DNA from: Paracoccaceae bacterium
GTDB lineage: Bacteria; Pseudomonadota; Alphaproteobacteria; Rhodobacterales; Rhodobacteraceae
Assembly: GCA_902543185.1 (NCBI GenBank)
Contig: CACBXB010000001.1
Span: 168,501 to 232,500 of the forward strand
Direction: 5' to 3'
Length of the DNA: 64,000 nucleotides
Both the position numbers and the translations under genes were made by a program. The notes under the pieces were generated by a model. That model made no database searches. It worked only from the letters and a program-made list of their open reading frames with translations, and was not told where the DNA came from. How positions within the stretch are numbered: the first letter of the stretch is position 1; every line of letters starts with the position of its first letter. This document shows positions 9,656 to 19,001 of this stretch, in pieces.

Positions 9656-10531
9656 ATGTATGCAGTTACACTAATTGCACCTCCAGATTCTGGCCTGTTG
9701 AAATCAAAACTAGTTAAAAATCTGTGTGAGGCCTGGGAAGCTAAAGACTATTTTTATCTTGCAAGTGAAGAGGCTGCTGAATTTATCATACCCAAAATTC
9801 CTACTGACCGTTGGTCTATGTGGTCAAAATTTCAAGAACTAAAAATTGATTTGGTGATTCAGGAAGACAAAATGCGTAAAAAATCTATTCTGCTTGCAGA
9901 TATGGATAGCACTATAATCCAGCAGGAATGTATAGATGAGCTTGCCAGTGAAATTGGGATTGGAGAACGGGTGAAATTTATTACAGCCGAAGCAATGAAC
10001 GGTAAATTAGATTTTGAAGAAGCCTTAATTGAGAGAGTCGCATTGTTGAAGGGCTTGTCCACGCAGGTTATTGATAAAGTTCTCAAAGAACGAATAACTT
10101 ACATGCCTGGTGCATCAACTCTCTTATCAACAATGAAAGCAAATGGTTCCTACAGTGCTCTTGTTTCAGGGGGATTTACTATGTTTACAGATAAAGTTTC
10201 TGCCTATCTAGGCTTTGATGAAAATCACGCCAATGTTTTGCTAACAAATGAAAATAAGCTCACTGGAAAAGTAAAAAAACCAATACTGGGCAAAAAGGCT
10301 AAAGTCGAGCAATTAGACCGTATCGCGAGTAAGTTTAATCTATCTGCAAGACAGGTAATCGCGGTTGGTGATGGAGCCAATGACTTGGACATGTTGAGTA
10401 AAGCTGGTACAGGTGTCGCTCTTCAGGCCAAACCATCTGTTGCAGAGCAATGCGATATCCGTATTAATTTCGGCGACTTAACATCGCTGTTATTTATTCA
10501 AGGCTATTCAAAAGAGAATTTTGTATTTTAA
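9656..10531 (+). CDS. serB: Phosphoserine phosphatase
   Basis: SerB dephosphorylates phosphoserine to serine, completing the pathway begun by the divergent serC-serA operon 152 bases away. The 291 aa protein has an N-terminal ACT-like region (1-70) and a HAD phosphatase core: motif I DMDST (nucleophile Asp82, Asp84), motif II Ser171 in VSGGF, the Lys region near 214, and motif IV GDGANDLDML with Asp239 and Asp243. All catalytic residues are present. The 3' end overlaps the convergent rhodanese gene by 4 bases. Confidence 0.96.
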   Translation: MYAVTLIAPPDSGLLKSKLVKNLCEAWEAKDYFYLASEEAAEFIIPKIPTDRWSMWSKFQELKIDLVIQEDKMRKKSILLADMDSTIIQQECIDELASEIGIGERVKFITAEAMNGKLDFEEALIERVALLKGLSTQVIDKVLKERITYMPGASTLLSTMKANGSYSALVSGGFTMFTDKVSAYLGFDENHANVLLTNENKLTGKVKKPILGKKAKVEQLDRIASKFNLSARQVIAVGDGANDLDMLSKAGTGVALQAKPSVAEQCDIRINFGDLTSLLFIQGYSKENFVF

Positions 10532-10902
10532 TTTTCCATTGGCCCGCCAGCTTCTGCCCAACCACTTACTCCACCAAGGTTAACGACATTTTCAAAACCC
10601 ATATCTTTCATTGTTTTTGCTGTAAGAGCGGCTTGACCTCCGACGGCACAAATAATTCCAATTTGGGCATCTTTTTTCAGCGCGCTATTATGCATGGGGT
10701 GGGTATCATCTGCGAAGAACTCTATCAGACCTCGAGGAATTCTTAGAGCGCCTTGAACAGTGCCTGTTGCTGGGAACTCCGAAGAGTCTCTTACATCTAC
10801 AACTATCAAATTGCCAGATTTATGCTGCTCTATCCCTTCAGCTGGTGATATTTTTTCAACAACAGAATTTGCTTCTTTTAGATAGTCTTTAGCTGTTTTC
10901 AT
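10528..10902 (-). CDS. Rhodanese-like domain protein
   Basis: A 124 aa single-domain rhodanese, perhaps a sulfur-carrier or sulfurtransferase. VVDVRDSSEF (34-43) is the substrate-domain strand, and the active-site loop begins with Cys85 in ICAVGGQAA, followed by the typical GVSGW. I place the start at the ATG at 10902 because AAGGAAGAG lies directly upstream; a TTG five codons earlier is in frame but would have the Shine-Dalgarno inside the gene. It is cytoplasmic (no signal peptide). Partner and substrate are unknown. Confidence 0.88.
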   Translation of the reverse strand: MKTAKDYLKEANSVVEKISPAEGIEQHKSGNLIVVDVRDSSEFPATGTVQGALRIPRGLIEFFADDTHPMHNSALKKDAQIGIICAVGGQAALTAKTMKDMGFENVVNLGGVSGWAEAGGPMEN

Positions 10903-11055
10903 ATCTCTTCCTTTCAAGATGATAATACTCGTTTTGGGGTATAATAGGGCTTAGAGTTAAATACAATTTTTATAAAATTTAAATATACTATCTTTCATGG
11001 ATTGAAATTAATAAAATTTAACCCAAGTTTTAGGATAATAAGCGGAGAGTTTACA

Positions 11056-11496
11056 ATGAACTATCATAAGAATTTAGAGGCAATCGCACTTTTAAGTCCA
11101 GAGGAACATTGGGTCACTCAGGAAAATGGTACTGAAAGACCTGGGACTGGGAAACTTTTGCACAATAAAGAGCCTGGCATTTATGTCGATATCGTTTCTG
11201 GTGAGCCGCTTTTTCTATCGGATGACAAGTACGAAAGTGGCTGTGGATGGCCCAGTTTTACAAAACCTGTTGAAGCATCTTATATTAATGAGATTTCGGA
11301 TACTTCTCATGGTATGATCAGAACTGAAGTACGTTCCACAAACGGAGATAGCCATTTAGGACATGTTTTTCCAGATGGGCCCAAAGATCGAGGGGGACTG
11401 CGCTACTGTATAAATTCGGCAAGCCTTCGATTTATACACTTAAATGATATGGAGGCTGAGGGCTATGGCAAGTTTGTGGAATTAATAGGAGAATAA
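11056..11496 (+). CDS. msrB: Peptide-methionine (R)-S-oxide reductase, zinc-less form
   Basis: MsrB reduces the R epimer of methionine sulfoxide in proteins. In the 146 aa protein the catalytic Cys118 lies in [11 protein letters not shown] and the resolving Cys63 in SGCGWPSF; His100 and His103 are in HLGHVFPDG. The CxxC pair that binds zinc in many MsrBs is replaced by [13 protein letters not shown], as in the MsrA-MsrB fusion type. The ATG at 11056 is preferred over an upstream in-frame TTG because GGAG lies 7 bases before it. msrA follows after 1 base. Confidence 0.94.
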   Translation: MNYHKNLEAIALLSPEEHWVTQENGTERPGTGKLLHNKEPGIYVDIVSGEPLFLSDDKYESGCGWPSFTKPVEASYINEISDTSHGMIRTEVRSTNGDSHLGHVFPDGPKDRGGLRYCINSASLRFIHLNDMEAEGYGKFVELIGE

Positions 11497-11497
11497 A

Positions 11498-11992
11498 ATG
11501 GAAATAGCAATTTTAGCTGGAGGTTGTTTTTGGGGTATGGAAGATTTGATGAGAAAGCTTCCTGGTGTACAGAAAACGCGTGTTGGTTACACAGGCGGCT
11601 ACTTAAAAAACCCAACTTACAAAGATGTCTGCACAAAAACAACTGGCCATGCAGAAGCAATTGAAATCCTTTTTGACCCATCGATCGTCTCATATCGCCG
11701 TCTGTTGGAATGTTTTTTTCAAATCCATGACCCCACAACTATTGATAGGCAAGGAAACGATATTGGAGATAGCTACCGATCACATATTTTTACTACGTCG
11801 TCAGAGCAACGTGAAAAAGCTTTTGAAATGATTTCCGATATCGAAAGTTCAAAAAAATGGCCAGGTAAAATTGTTACGAAAGTAACTCCTGCGGGAGAGT
11901 TTTGGGAAGCTGAGTCTTATCACCAAGATTACTTAATTAAAAATCCAAATGGCTATACTTGTCATTTTCCAAGAGCTGATTGGACAATTTGA
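11498..11992 (+). CDS. msrA: Peptide-methionine (S)-S-oxide reductase
   Basis: MsrA reduces the S epimer of methionine sulfoxide. The 164 aa protein has catalytic Cys10 in GGCFWGMED and the family segments GYTGGY and GHAEAIEI. It lacks the usual second conserved C-terminal cysteine pair, so regeneration may use a Cys in the middle (for example Cys in DVCTKTTGH) or thioredoxin directly. Its Shine-Dalgarno (AGGAG) lies in the end of msrB, so the two are translationally coupled, giving repair of both sulfoxide epimers from one transcript. Confidence 0.95.
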   Translation: MEIAILAGGCFWGMEDLMRKLPGVQKTRVGYTGGYLKNPTYKDVCTKTTGHAEAIEILFDPSIVSYRRLLECFFQIHDPTTIDRQGNDIGDSYRSHIFTTSSEQREKAFEMISDIESSKKWPGKIVTKVTPAGEFWEAESYHQDYLIKNPNGYTCHFPRADWTI

Positions 11993-12118
11993 AAGCCGGT
12001 GTATAGCGTTTTTTGTTGATTAAATCCGTTTGAAATCATTACTGATTAAATTTGTCACTGAATTTTATAGTTTGATTTAGATGCTTCTTGCTCATCGGAA
12101 GTGTAATTAAACAATTAT

Positions 12119-13522
12119 CTAACTATAGTTTTCTTGAACCTCTACTATCGCATCTTCTAGGATATCAAACATATCATCTATCTCGCTTTGCGTAATGATA
12201 AGTGGTGGCGAAAATACACACATGTTAATTATTGGCCTAACCAGTAGCCCGCGTTTCTCGCAAGCTCCATCCATCATTTGACCAAATTCGGTATCTATCT
12301 TAAGTCGAGCTTCTTCCGATGAGTTTTTAGAGCCTAAACCCTCCAAGCATCCAAGAAGTCCTACTCCCCGAGCATCTCCTATTATATCATATTTTTTGCC
12401 TAAATCTCGTAGTCTGTTTTGAAAATGTGGTGATATCTTCCGCACATGTTCTAAAATTCCGTCTCTTGACATTATGTCTATATTAGTGAGAGCGGCCTTG
12501 GCTGCAACTGGGTGACATGAATATGTATAGCCATTTGTAAAGGGTTGAGAACCGTCTTTATTTTTTATGTTATCAATAAGGCGTTCTGAGATTATGGCTG
12601 CGCCCATAGGTAGGTAGCCTGAAGTTAATCCTTTTGCGCAAGTGATAATATCTGGTTGAATACCAAAAATTTCTTTTGATGCAAACCAATGACCCAAGCG
12701 GCCAAAACCTGTGACTGTTTCATCCGAAATGTAAACAATATCGTACTTTTTACATAACTCAAGCGAGCGTTGGTGGTAACCTGGAGGTGGGACGATTACT
12801 CCTCCTGAAGCCAGGATCGGTTCGGCGATGAAGCATCCAATTTGATCAGGTCCAATGGATAAAATTTTTTCTTCCATCTCTGATATTTTCGCATTACACC
12901 ATTCCTCCACCGATGTACCAATTGGACGCATATATGGATTAATGTTGGGTAGCATAATTGCAAGATCGTGATGAGTATCCATGTATCGCCGATCATGCTC
13001 TCGGCCTGTTCCTGATACTGTCGCTGCCAGATAAGACGATCCGTGGTAACCTTTTTCCCTACATAATATTTTCTTTTTATCAGGTTTGCCTATAACGTTA
13101 TTTCGATATTGAACAAATCTTAAAGCTGTGTCCACAGCGTCAGAGCCCCCATTTGAAAAAAAGACACGGTTCAGGTCACCGGGCGTTTTTTCCGTTATAA
13201 CTTTAGCTAACATTGCTGCGGGTTCGTTGGTAGTAAACCATGGACTTGAATATGTCATATTCATAATCTGTTCAGAAATAGCATCTGCCATTTCTTTTCG
13301 CCCATATCCTATATTAACGCACCACATGCCACCTGGACCGTCAATTAACTTATTTCCGTGCGCGTCATAAAGATATATACCATCGGCTCTTGAGACCTGC
13401 GTCATGTCAAAGCCATCTTCTGAGAATTCACTCCACGGGTGGATCAGATGTTTCTGATCCCAGTATTGTACTTGCTCTGGGGTAATGGTGTCATTTTTAC
13501 CATCAAAATTTTGTGAAGTCAT
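12119..13522 (-). CDS. Class III (omega) aminotransferase
   Basis: A 467 aa PLP enzyme of the class III family (AAT_I fold), which moves an amino group from a terminal amine or omega-amino acid to pyruvate or another oxo acid. Visible are GGMWCVNIGYG (64-74), SNGGSDAVDTA at 123-133, YHGSS (159-163), Asp267 in ISDETVTGFGR and the Schiff-base Lys297 in CAKGLTSGY. It is divergent from a second aminotransferase of the same family with 118 bases between starts, suggesting shared control. The substrate cannot be assigned; polyamines, taurine or beta-alanine are candidates. Confidence 0.88.
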   Translation of the reverse strand: MTSQNFDGKNDTITPEQVQYWDQKHLIHPWSEFSEDGFDMTQVSRADGIYLYDAHGNKLIDGPGGMWCVNIGYGRKEMADAISEQIMNMTYSSPWFTTNEPAAMLAKVITEKTPGDLNRVFFSNGGSDAVDTALRFVQYRNNVIGKPDKKKILCREKGYHGSSYLAATVSGTGREHDRRYMDTHHDLAIMLPNINPYMRPIGTSVEEWCNAKISEMEEKILSIGPDQIGCFIAEPILASGGVIVPPPGYHQRSLELCKKYDIVYISDETVTGFGRLGHWFASKEIFGIQPDIITCAKGLTSGYLPMGAAIISERLIDNIKNKDGSQPFTNGYTYSCHPVAAKAALTNIDIMSRDGILEHVRKISPHFQNRLRDLGKKYDIIGDARGVGLLGCLEGLGSKNSSEEARLKIDTEFGQMMDGACEKRGLLVRPIINMCVFSPPLIITQSEIDDMFDILEDAIVEVQENYS

Positions 13523-13640
13523 CTACCACTTCTTTATTGTTTTATGAATTTTTACAATTACAGTCAGTAAAAGCTCTGTCAATGCTACTTAAAAGAAGTT
13601 TCTTTACAAAATCTACATTAAAAGCTTATGAGGCAACCTT

Positions 13641-15029
13641 ATGAATTTACTATCAAATAAGTTTCCAACTAAAGAACTTCAAATGCGTGATGCTGCTCAC
13701 CATATGCACCCATTCACAGCACAAGCAGAATTGGGTGAAAAAGGCGCGCGTGTAATAACGCGTGCTAATGGTGTTTTTGTATACGACTCAGAAGGAGAAG
13801 AAATACTAGATGCCATGGCTGGTTTATGGTGTGTGAATATAGGGTATGGGCGTCATGAACTTGCGGAAGTAGCTGCGCGTCAGATGAAAGAGCTATCATA
13901 TTACAATACATTTTTTCAAACGACACATGTACCAGCTATAGAGTTGGCCGAAAAGTTGGCTGAATTGGCTCCCTTTGATTTAAACCATGTATTTTTTGCC
14001 AGTTCAGGGTCTGAGGCCAATGATACTAATATAAGGTTGGTTCGGCATTACTGGGCTTTGAAAGGTAAGCCAAATAAATCAATTATTATTAGTCGAAAGA
14101 ATGCTTATCATGGTTCAAGTGTTGGCTCTGGATCATTGGGAGGCATGTCGGCAATGCATGATCAGGGTGGCATGCCAATACCTGACATACATCATATCAA
14201 CCAACCTAATTGGTGGTCTGAAGGTGGTGAATTATCCCCAGAAGATTTTGGTTTGGCTTGCGCCCGAGAACTGGAAGAAAAAGTTAAATCTTTGGGTGTA
14301 GATCATGTGGCTGCCTTCATAGCTGAACCTGTTCAAGGTGCTGGAGGTGTAATTGTTGCCCCGGATTCTTATTGGCCGGAAGTCCAACGCATTTGCGATC
14401 ATTATGGAATACTTTTGATTGCAGATGAAGTAATCTGTGGATTTGGGCGAACGGGTAATTGGTTTGGAAGTCAAACCTTAAACATAAAACCTGATATTAT
14501 GACAATAGCCAAGGGTTTAAGCAGTGGGTATCAACCCATTGGCGGTTCAATAGTATCTGATGAAATTGAAAGTGTAATTGCCAGGGATGAATTTAATCAT
14601 GGTTACACTTATTCAAGCCATCCTGTGGCAGCAGCTGTAGCGCTTGAAAATCTACGTATTATTGAGGACGAAAACATAATTGGGCATGTAAAAAATGATG
14701 TTGCACCATATTTGAGAAAAGAATGGGAGGGCTTATGCACGCACCCACTTGTTGGGGAAGCAAAAATAGTAGGTATGATGGGTTCTATAGCATTAACACC
14801 AAATAAAGAAAAACGTTCCCCATTTAAATCAGATGCCGGTAAAGTTGGATATATTTGCAGAGAAAGATGCTTTGCAAACAATCTTATAATGCGGCACGTT
14901 GGCGACCGAATGATTATTTCACCTCCACTAATAATCACAAAATCGGAAATTGATATACTGATCAAGCGAGCGAAAAAAGCTTTAGATGAGACATTTGAAA
15001 AATTAATGAACGAAGGCTTAATTTCTTGA
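13641..15029 (+). CDS. Class III aminotransferase, putrescine:pyruvate-like
   Basis: A 462 aa class III aminotransferase most like the SpuC (putrescine-pyruvate) subgroup: MHPFTAQ at 22-28, GLWCVNIGYGR (61-71), SSGSEANDTN (121-130), YHGSS (156-160), Asp262 in ADEVICGFGRTG and Lys291 in IAKGLSSGY. It heads a packed operon: its stop overlaps the deacetylase-fold gene by 1 base (TGATG), followed by xseB, ispA and dxs. The deacetylase neighbour fits an acetylpolyamine route, which is inference. Taurine, beta-alanine or other amines are also possible substrates. Confidence 0.87.
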   Translation: MNLLSNKFPTKELQMRDAAHHMHPFTAQAELGEKGARVITRANGVFVYDSEGEEILDAMAGLWCVNIGYGRHELAEVAARQMKELSYYNTFFQTTHVPAIELAEKLAELAPFDLNHVFFASSGSEANDTNIRLVRHYWALKGKPNKSIIISRKNAYHGSSVGSGSLGGMSAMHDQGGMPIPDIHHINQPNWWSEGGELSPEDFGLACARELEEKVKSLGVDHVAAFIAEPVQGAGGVIVAPDSYWPEVQRICDHYGILLIADEVICGFGRTGNWFGSQTLNIKPDIMTIAKGLSSGYQPIGGSIVSDEIESVIARDEFNHGYTYSSHPVAAAVALENLRIIEDENIIGHVKNDVAPYLRKEWEGLCTHPLVGEAKIVGMMGSIALTPNKEKRSPFKSDAGKVGYICRERCFANNLIMRHVGDRMIISPPLIITKSEIDILIKRAKKALDETFEKLMNEGLIS

Positions 15030-15952
15030 TGAAGAAAACAGCACTTGTAACGCACGAAGAGTGTCTGCAACATGTGACGCCACCAGGTCATCCAGAACAA
15101 GTAGCCAGGTTGGAATATATTTTAGAGGCATTAAAAGATATTAACTTATTGCGGGTTAGTGCACCTATGGCAGCAGATGATGACATTCTCAGAATTCATT
15201 CTCGCGAGCATATCAATTACTTGCAAGATTCAGTACCTGAAAATGGGTTTAAATCCTTGGATGGCGATACCCATATTTCTTCTGGCTCTCTGACTGCTGC
15301 CTACCGGGCTGCTGGGGGCGTTTTACGTGCTGTAGATTTAGTTTTATCTGGCGAAGCCAAAAATGCTTTTGTTGCTGTCAGGCCGCCGGGTCACCATGCT
15401 GAAACACAAAAGGCTATGGGTTTTTGTCTGTTTGGAAACATTGCTCTTGGAGTAAAGCATGCGCTTGATTTTCACGGTTTAAAAAAAGTCGCAGTCATCG
15501 ATTTTGATGTCCACCATGGGAATGGAACCCAGGAGATACTATGGGATGAAAGCCGTTGCTTAACTTTTACTTCCCAGCAAATACCCCTTTGGCCAGGAAC
15601 TGGGACAGAGGAAGAGCAGGGTAGTTACAACAATATTGTTAATATACCTTTACCACCGAGAAGTACTGGTGCACTTATGCGTCAAAAATACGAAGGACTA
15701 GTTTTTCCACTATTGCGAAAATTTGCGCCCGATCTGATATTAATATCGGCGGGTTTTGACGCGCATAAAGCAGATCCTCTCGCAGAACTAAATTGGTCGA
15801 CGGCAGATTTCTCTTGGTTGACGGAACGGCTCTGTAAAATTGCAGTAGAATGCTGCGAAGGACGACTGGTATCTACACTAGAGGGCGGTTATGATTTAGA
15901 AGCTTTGGCAGATTCTGTCAAAGCACATGTTATGAGATTATGTGAGGCCTGA
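15029..15952 (+). CDS. Histone deacetylase / acetylpolyamine amidohydrolase family protein
   Basis: A 307 aa zinc amidohydrolase of the arginase-deacetylase fold. The zinc and catalytic signatures are present: RPPGHHAE, DFDVHHGNGTQE and SAGFDAHKADPL, with GGYDLEAL near the end. Bacterial members remove acetyl groups from small amines or proteins; histones are not implied. The start is the ATG overlapping the aminotransferase stop; an in-frame TTG one codon earlier is rejected. xseB starts 1 base after its stop. The substrate might be an acetylated polyamine, judged only from the upstream SpuC-like gene. Confidence 0.9.
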   Translation: MKKTALVTHEECLQHVTPPGHPEQVARLEYILEALKDINLLRVSAPMAADDDILRIHSREHINYLQDSVPENGFKSLDGDTHISSGSLTAAYRAAGGVLRAVDLVLSGEAKNAFVAVRPPGHHAETQKAMGFCLFGNIALGVKHALDFHGLKKVAVIDFDVHHGNGTQEILWDESRCLTFTSQQIPLWPGTGTEEEQGSYNNIVNIPLPPRSTGALMRQKYEGLVFPLLRKFAPDLILISAGFDAHKADPLAELNWSTADFSWLTERLCKIAVECCEGRLVSTLEGGYDLEALADSVKAHVMRLCEA

Positions 15953-15953
15953 T

Positions 15954-16196
15954 ATGAGTGATACACCTATTTCCGAAATGACTTTTGAACAGGCGATGAG
16001 TGAGCTTGAAAGAATTGTCACAGAGCTGGAAAGGGGGGACGTTCCTCTTGAAGATAGTATATCCCTTTATGAAAAAGGTGCAGAGTTAAAAAAACGATGT
16101 GAGACCAAGTTAAAAGAGGCTGAGCAAAAGGTTGCAGCTATAACTTTGGATGAAGATGGATCAGTGACAGGAACGAAGCCGCTAGAAGGACTTTGA
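15954..16196 (+). CDS. xseB: Exodeoxyribonuclease VII small subunit
   Basis: The small subunit (80 aa) that assembles in several copies with XseA to form exonuclease VII, which degrades single-stranded DNA. Sequence features are the helix FEQAMSELERIVTELE and the conserved GDVPLEDSISLYEKG, followed by a second helix ending in charged residues. The ATG at 15954 is chosen over a GTG four codons upstream, since GAGG lies 6 bases before it and the length matches XseB. Its stop overlaps the ispA start by one base. xseA is not in the window. Confidence 0.94.
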   Translation: MSDTPISEMTFEQAMSELERIVTELERGDVPLEDSISLYEKGAELKKRCETKLKEAEQKVAAITLDEDGSVTGTKPLEGL

Positions 16197-17053
16197 TGTT
16201 TAGAAATCGCCTAGATTTTTCTGCTGAAATTGTAGAAAAAACAATAATTAATTATCTGAAAGACTTTGGTGAAATTGAAATAGTTGATGCGATGCGATAC
16301 TCGCTTCAAGGCGGTAAAAAACTTAGAGCATTTTTTGTGCTAGAAAGTTCTTCTCTATTTGAAATAGATCCAGGTTTAGCTAAATGGCCAGCATCGGGCA
16401 TCGAGGCTATGCATACATACTCGTTAGTCCACGATGATTTGCCAGCTATGGATAACGATGACTTGCGGCGTGGACGTCCAACCGTGCATAAAAAATGGGA
16501 TGTAGCGACAGCAATTTTAGTTGGAGACGCCTTACAAGCTTTATCTTTTGAGCTGACACTAAACAATGTTGTGCCTAATTCAAATAAGCTTGCCTACAAT
16601 TTAGCCAAAGCTTCAGGTGCGAAGGGTATGGTAATGGGACAAGCTTTAGATATTTCTGCTGAAAAATCTACTGCTGCATTAAGTTTGGATAATATTGTAA
16701 AGTTGCAACAAGCTAAAACAGGTGCACTTATTCTATGGGCCATAACTGCAGGTGCGCATATGGCAGGTGAAGATGTGAGACCGCTAGAAAATTATGCTAA
16801 AGCTGTAGGTTTAGCTTTTCAAATAGCTGATGACTTGTTGGATGCAACTGGAAACCAAATCAAAGCAGGAAAAAAACTGATGAAAGATGCATCAGCAAAT
16901 AAAGCGACATTTGTGTCATTATTAGGTGTTGATGGTGCTCAGAAAAAGGCTCGAGATTTAATCGATGAAGCGTGTGAGTCAGTCGCAATTTATGGGCAGC
17001 GATCGCAGGTCTTGAAACAAGCAGCTGAATTCGTTATTTTGCGAGACTATTAG
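16196..17053 (+). CDS. ispA: Farnesyl diphosphate synthase (geranyltranstransferase)
   Basis: IspA condenses IPP with DMAPP/GPP to farnesyl diphosphate, feeding ubiquinone, undecaprenyl phosphate and (if present) carotenoids. The 285 aa protein has GGKKLR at 39-44, the first Asp-rich motif DDLPAMD (80-86) followed by RRGRPTVH, and the second DDLLD (212-216) with FQIADDLLD. The ATG overlaps the xseB stop (TGATG) with AGAAGGA upstream; the TTG one codon earlier is in frame but unlikely. dxs follows after 14 bases, so both ends of the pathway are in one operon. Confidence 0.96.
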   Translation: MFRNRLDFSAEIVEKTIINYLKDFGEIEIVDAMRYSLQGGKKLRAFFVLESSSLFEIDPGLAKWPASGIEAMHTYSLVHDDLPAMDNDDLRRGRPTVHKKWDVATAILVGDALQALSFELTLNNVVPNSNKLAYNLAKASGAKGMVMGQALDISAEKSTAALSLDNIVKLQQAKTGALILWAITAGAHMAGEDVRPLENYAKAVGLAFQIADDLLDATGNQIKAGKKLMKDASANKATFVSLLGVDGAQKKARDLIDEACESVAIYGQRSQVLKQAAEFVILRDY

Positions 17054-17067
17054 TTTGAAAGTTAAAC

Positions 17068-18996
17068 ATGTCTAATAATTCTTCCACACCATTTCTTGAT
17101 AAGATTAGCTCGCCTTACGATTTGAAGTTATTTTCCGATGAACAACTTTTTCAAGTAGCAAGCGAGTTGAGGCAAGAAACTATTTCTGCTGTTTCAGAAA
17201 CTGGGGGGCATTTAGGTGCCGGTCTTGGGGTTGTTGAGCTGACAGTAGCATTGCATGCTGTGTTCGATGCGCCAAAAGACAAGATAATATGGGATGTTTC
17301 CCATCAAAGTTACCCACATAAAATTTTAACTGGAAGACGAAATCGCATTCGAACCCTTCGACAAAAAGATGGATTGAGCGGTTTTACAAAAAGATCTGAA
17401 AGTGAATATGATCCTTTTGGTGCTGCACATTCTTCAACTTCAATTTCCGCTGCTTTGGGTTTTGCAACTGCTCGAGACTTGGGAGGTTCATGTGAAACCG
17501 GTTTAGGTGAAACGATCGCAGTGATCGGTGATGGATCTATGAGTGCAGGAATGGCCTATGAGGCTATGAATAATGCTGGTCATTTGAAAAAACGACTAAT
17601 AGTAATTTTGAATGATAATGAAATGTCTATTGCACCGCCTGTTGGAGCTTTGTCTTCATATCTTTCTCAGCTTTATGCAGAAGAACCTTTCCAAGATTTT
17701 CGACAAATAGCGAAAGGAGCTATAGGTTTTTTACCCGAACCCTTTAAAGAAGGGGCTAAAAGAGCAAAGCGTTTGTTGAAGTCAATGGCTGTAGGAAACA
17801 CCATTTTCGAAGCTTTAGGATTTTCATATCTTGGACCAATCGATGGTCACGATTTAAATCAGTTATTGCCTATTTTTCGGACAGTTCAAAAAAGATTAGA
17901 CGGTCCCCTTTTATTGCACGTCGTCACCAAAAAAGGAAAAGGTTATATGCCTGCCGAAACCGCTAGGGATAGAGGTCACGCTACTGGAAAATTTGATGTG
18001 CTAACTGGAAAGCAGAAAGCTAGCAAGTCAAATGCACCCAGCTACACTAAGGTATTTGCTGATAGTTTGTTAAATCAAGCGACCCACGATACCAAAATAT
18101 GCGCTGTGACTGCGGCAATGCCAGATGGAACAGGACTGAACTTATTTGCAGATAGATATCCAAGTAGATGTTTTGATGTAGGAATAGCTGAACAACATGC
18201 TGTTACATTTTCAGCAGCTTTGGCTGCGGGTGGAATGAAGCCATTCTGTGCATTATACTCGACTTTTTTGCAAAGAGGTTATGATCAAATCGTTCATGAT
18301 GTTGCTTTGCAAAATCTACCAGTTAGGTTTGCAATCGATCGTGCGGGATTAGTTGGTGCGGATGGTCCAACTCATGCTGGTAGTTTTGACATAGCCTTCA
18401 TGGCTAACCTGCCTAATATGGTTGTTATGGCGGCAGCTGATGAGGCTGAGCTAGTGCATATGGTCGCAACTGCTGTAAACTACAATGATGGCCCAATCGC
18501 TTTTCGCTATCCTCGCGGGAATGGTGTGGGATGTGATTTACCATTAATTGGAAAGTCACTTGAAATTGGTAAAGGTAGAATTGTTACTACTGGAAATACA
18601 GTAGCTTTGCTCTCTTTTGGAACGAGACTTTCCGAAGTTTTAAAGGCATCTGAGATTTTAAAGTTAAAGGGTATCGAGCCAACAATAGTTGATGCTAGGT
18701 TTGCAAAACCTTTAGACGAGCAACTGATTATAAGTTTAGTAGAAAATCATGAAGCGATTATCACTATTGAAGAGGGTTCTATAGGTGGTTTCGGGAGCCA
18801 TGTTCAGCAGTTTTTGTTAAAAAATGGTGTATTTGATAAAGGTTTCAAATTCAGATCTATGGTTTTACCAGATTTTTTTATCGATCAGTCGAGCCCAGAG
18901 GATATGTACAAACAAGCAGGTCTGAATGCTAATAATATAGAAGATTTAGTACTCTCATTGCTTGGTCTTGAAACTTTCAAGCACGCAAATTTGTAA
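17068..18996 (+). CDS. dxs: 1-deoxy-D-xylulose-5-phosphate synthase
   Basis: DXS makes DXP from pyruvate and glyceraldehyde 3-phosphate with thiamine diphosphate; DXP enters the MEP isoprenoid pathway and pyridoxal synthesis. The 642 aa protein carries the ThDP motif ([17 protein letters not shown]), [14 protein letters not shown], the pyrimidine-domain segment [15 protein letters not shown], and the transketolase C-terminal domain ([11 protein letters not shown]). It is the last gene of the deacetylase-xseB-ispA-dxs operon and ends 5 bases from the convergent SDR gene. Confidence 0.97.
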   Translation: MSNNSSTPFLDKISSPYDLKLFSDEQLFQVASELRQETISAVSETGGHLGAGLGVVELTVALHAVFDAPKDKIIWDVSHQSYPHKILTGRRNRIRTLRQKDGLSGFTKRSESEYDPFGAAHSSTSISAALGFATARDLGGSCETGLGETIAVIGDGSMSAGMAYEAMNNAGHLKKRLIVILNDNEMSIAPPVGALSSYLSQLYAEEPFQDFRQIAKGAIGFLPEPFKEGAKRAKRLLKSMAVGNTIFEALGFSYLGPIDGHDLNQLLPIFRTVQKRLDGPLLLHVVTKKGKGYMPAETARDRGHATGKFDVLTGKQKASKSNAPSYTKVFADSLLNQATHDTKICAVTAAMPDGTGLNLFADRYPSRCFDVGIAEQHAVTFSAALAAGGMKPFCALYSTFLQRGYDQIVHDVALQNLPVRFAIDRAGLVGADGPTHAGSFDIAFMANLPNMVVMAAADEAELVHMVATAVNYNDGPIAFRYPRGNGVGCDLPLIGKSLEIGKGRIVTTGNTVALLSFGTRLSEVLKASEILKLKGIEPTIVDARFAKPLDEQLIISLVENHEAIITIEEGSIGGFGSHVQQFLLKNGVFDKGFKFRSMVLPDFFIDQSSPEDMYKQAGLNANNIEDLVLSLLGLETFKHANL

Positions 18997-19001
18997 GAAT
19001 T

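Noticed and set aside
15029..15952. A true histone deacetylase implying chromatin function
   Set aside because: Bacterial members of this fold act on small amines or other acetylated substrates; only the fold and zinc site are supported.
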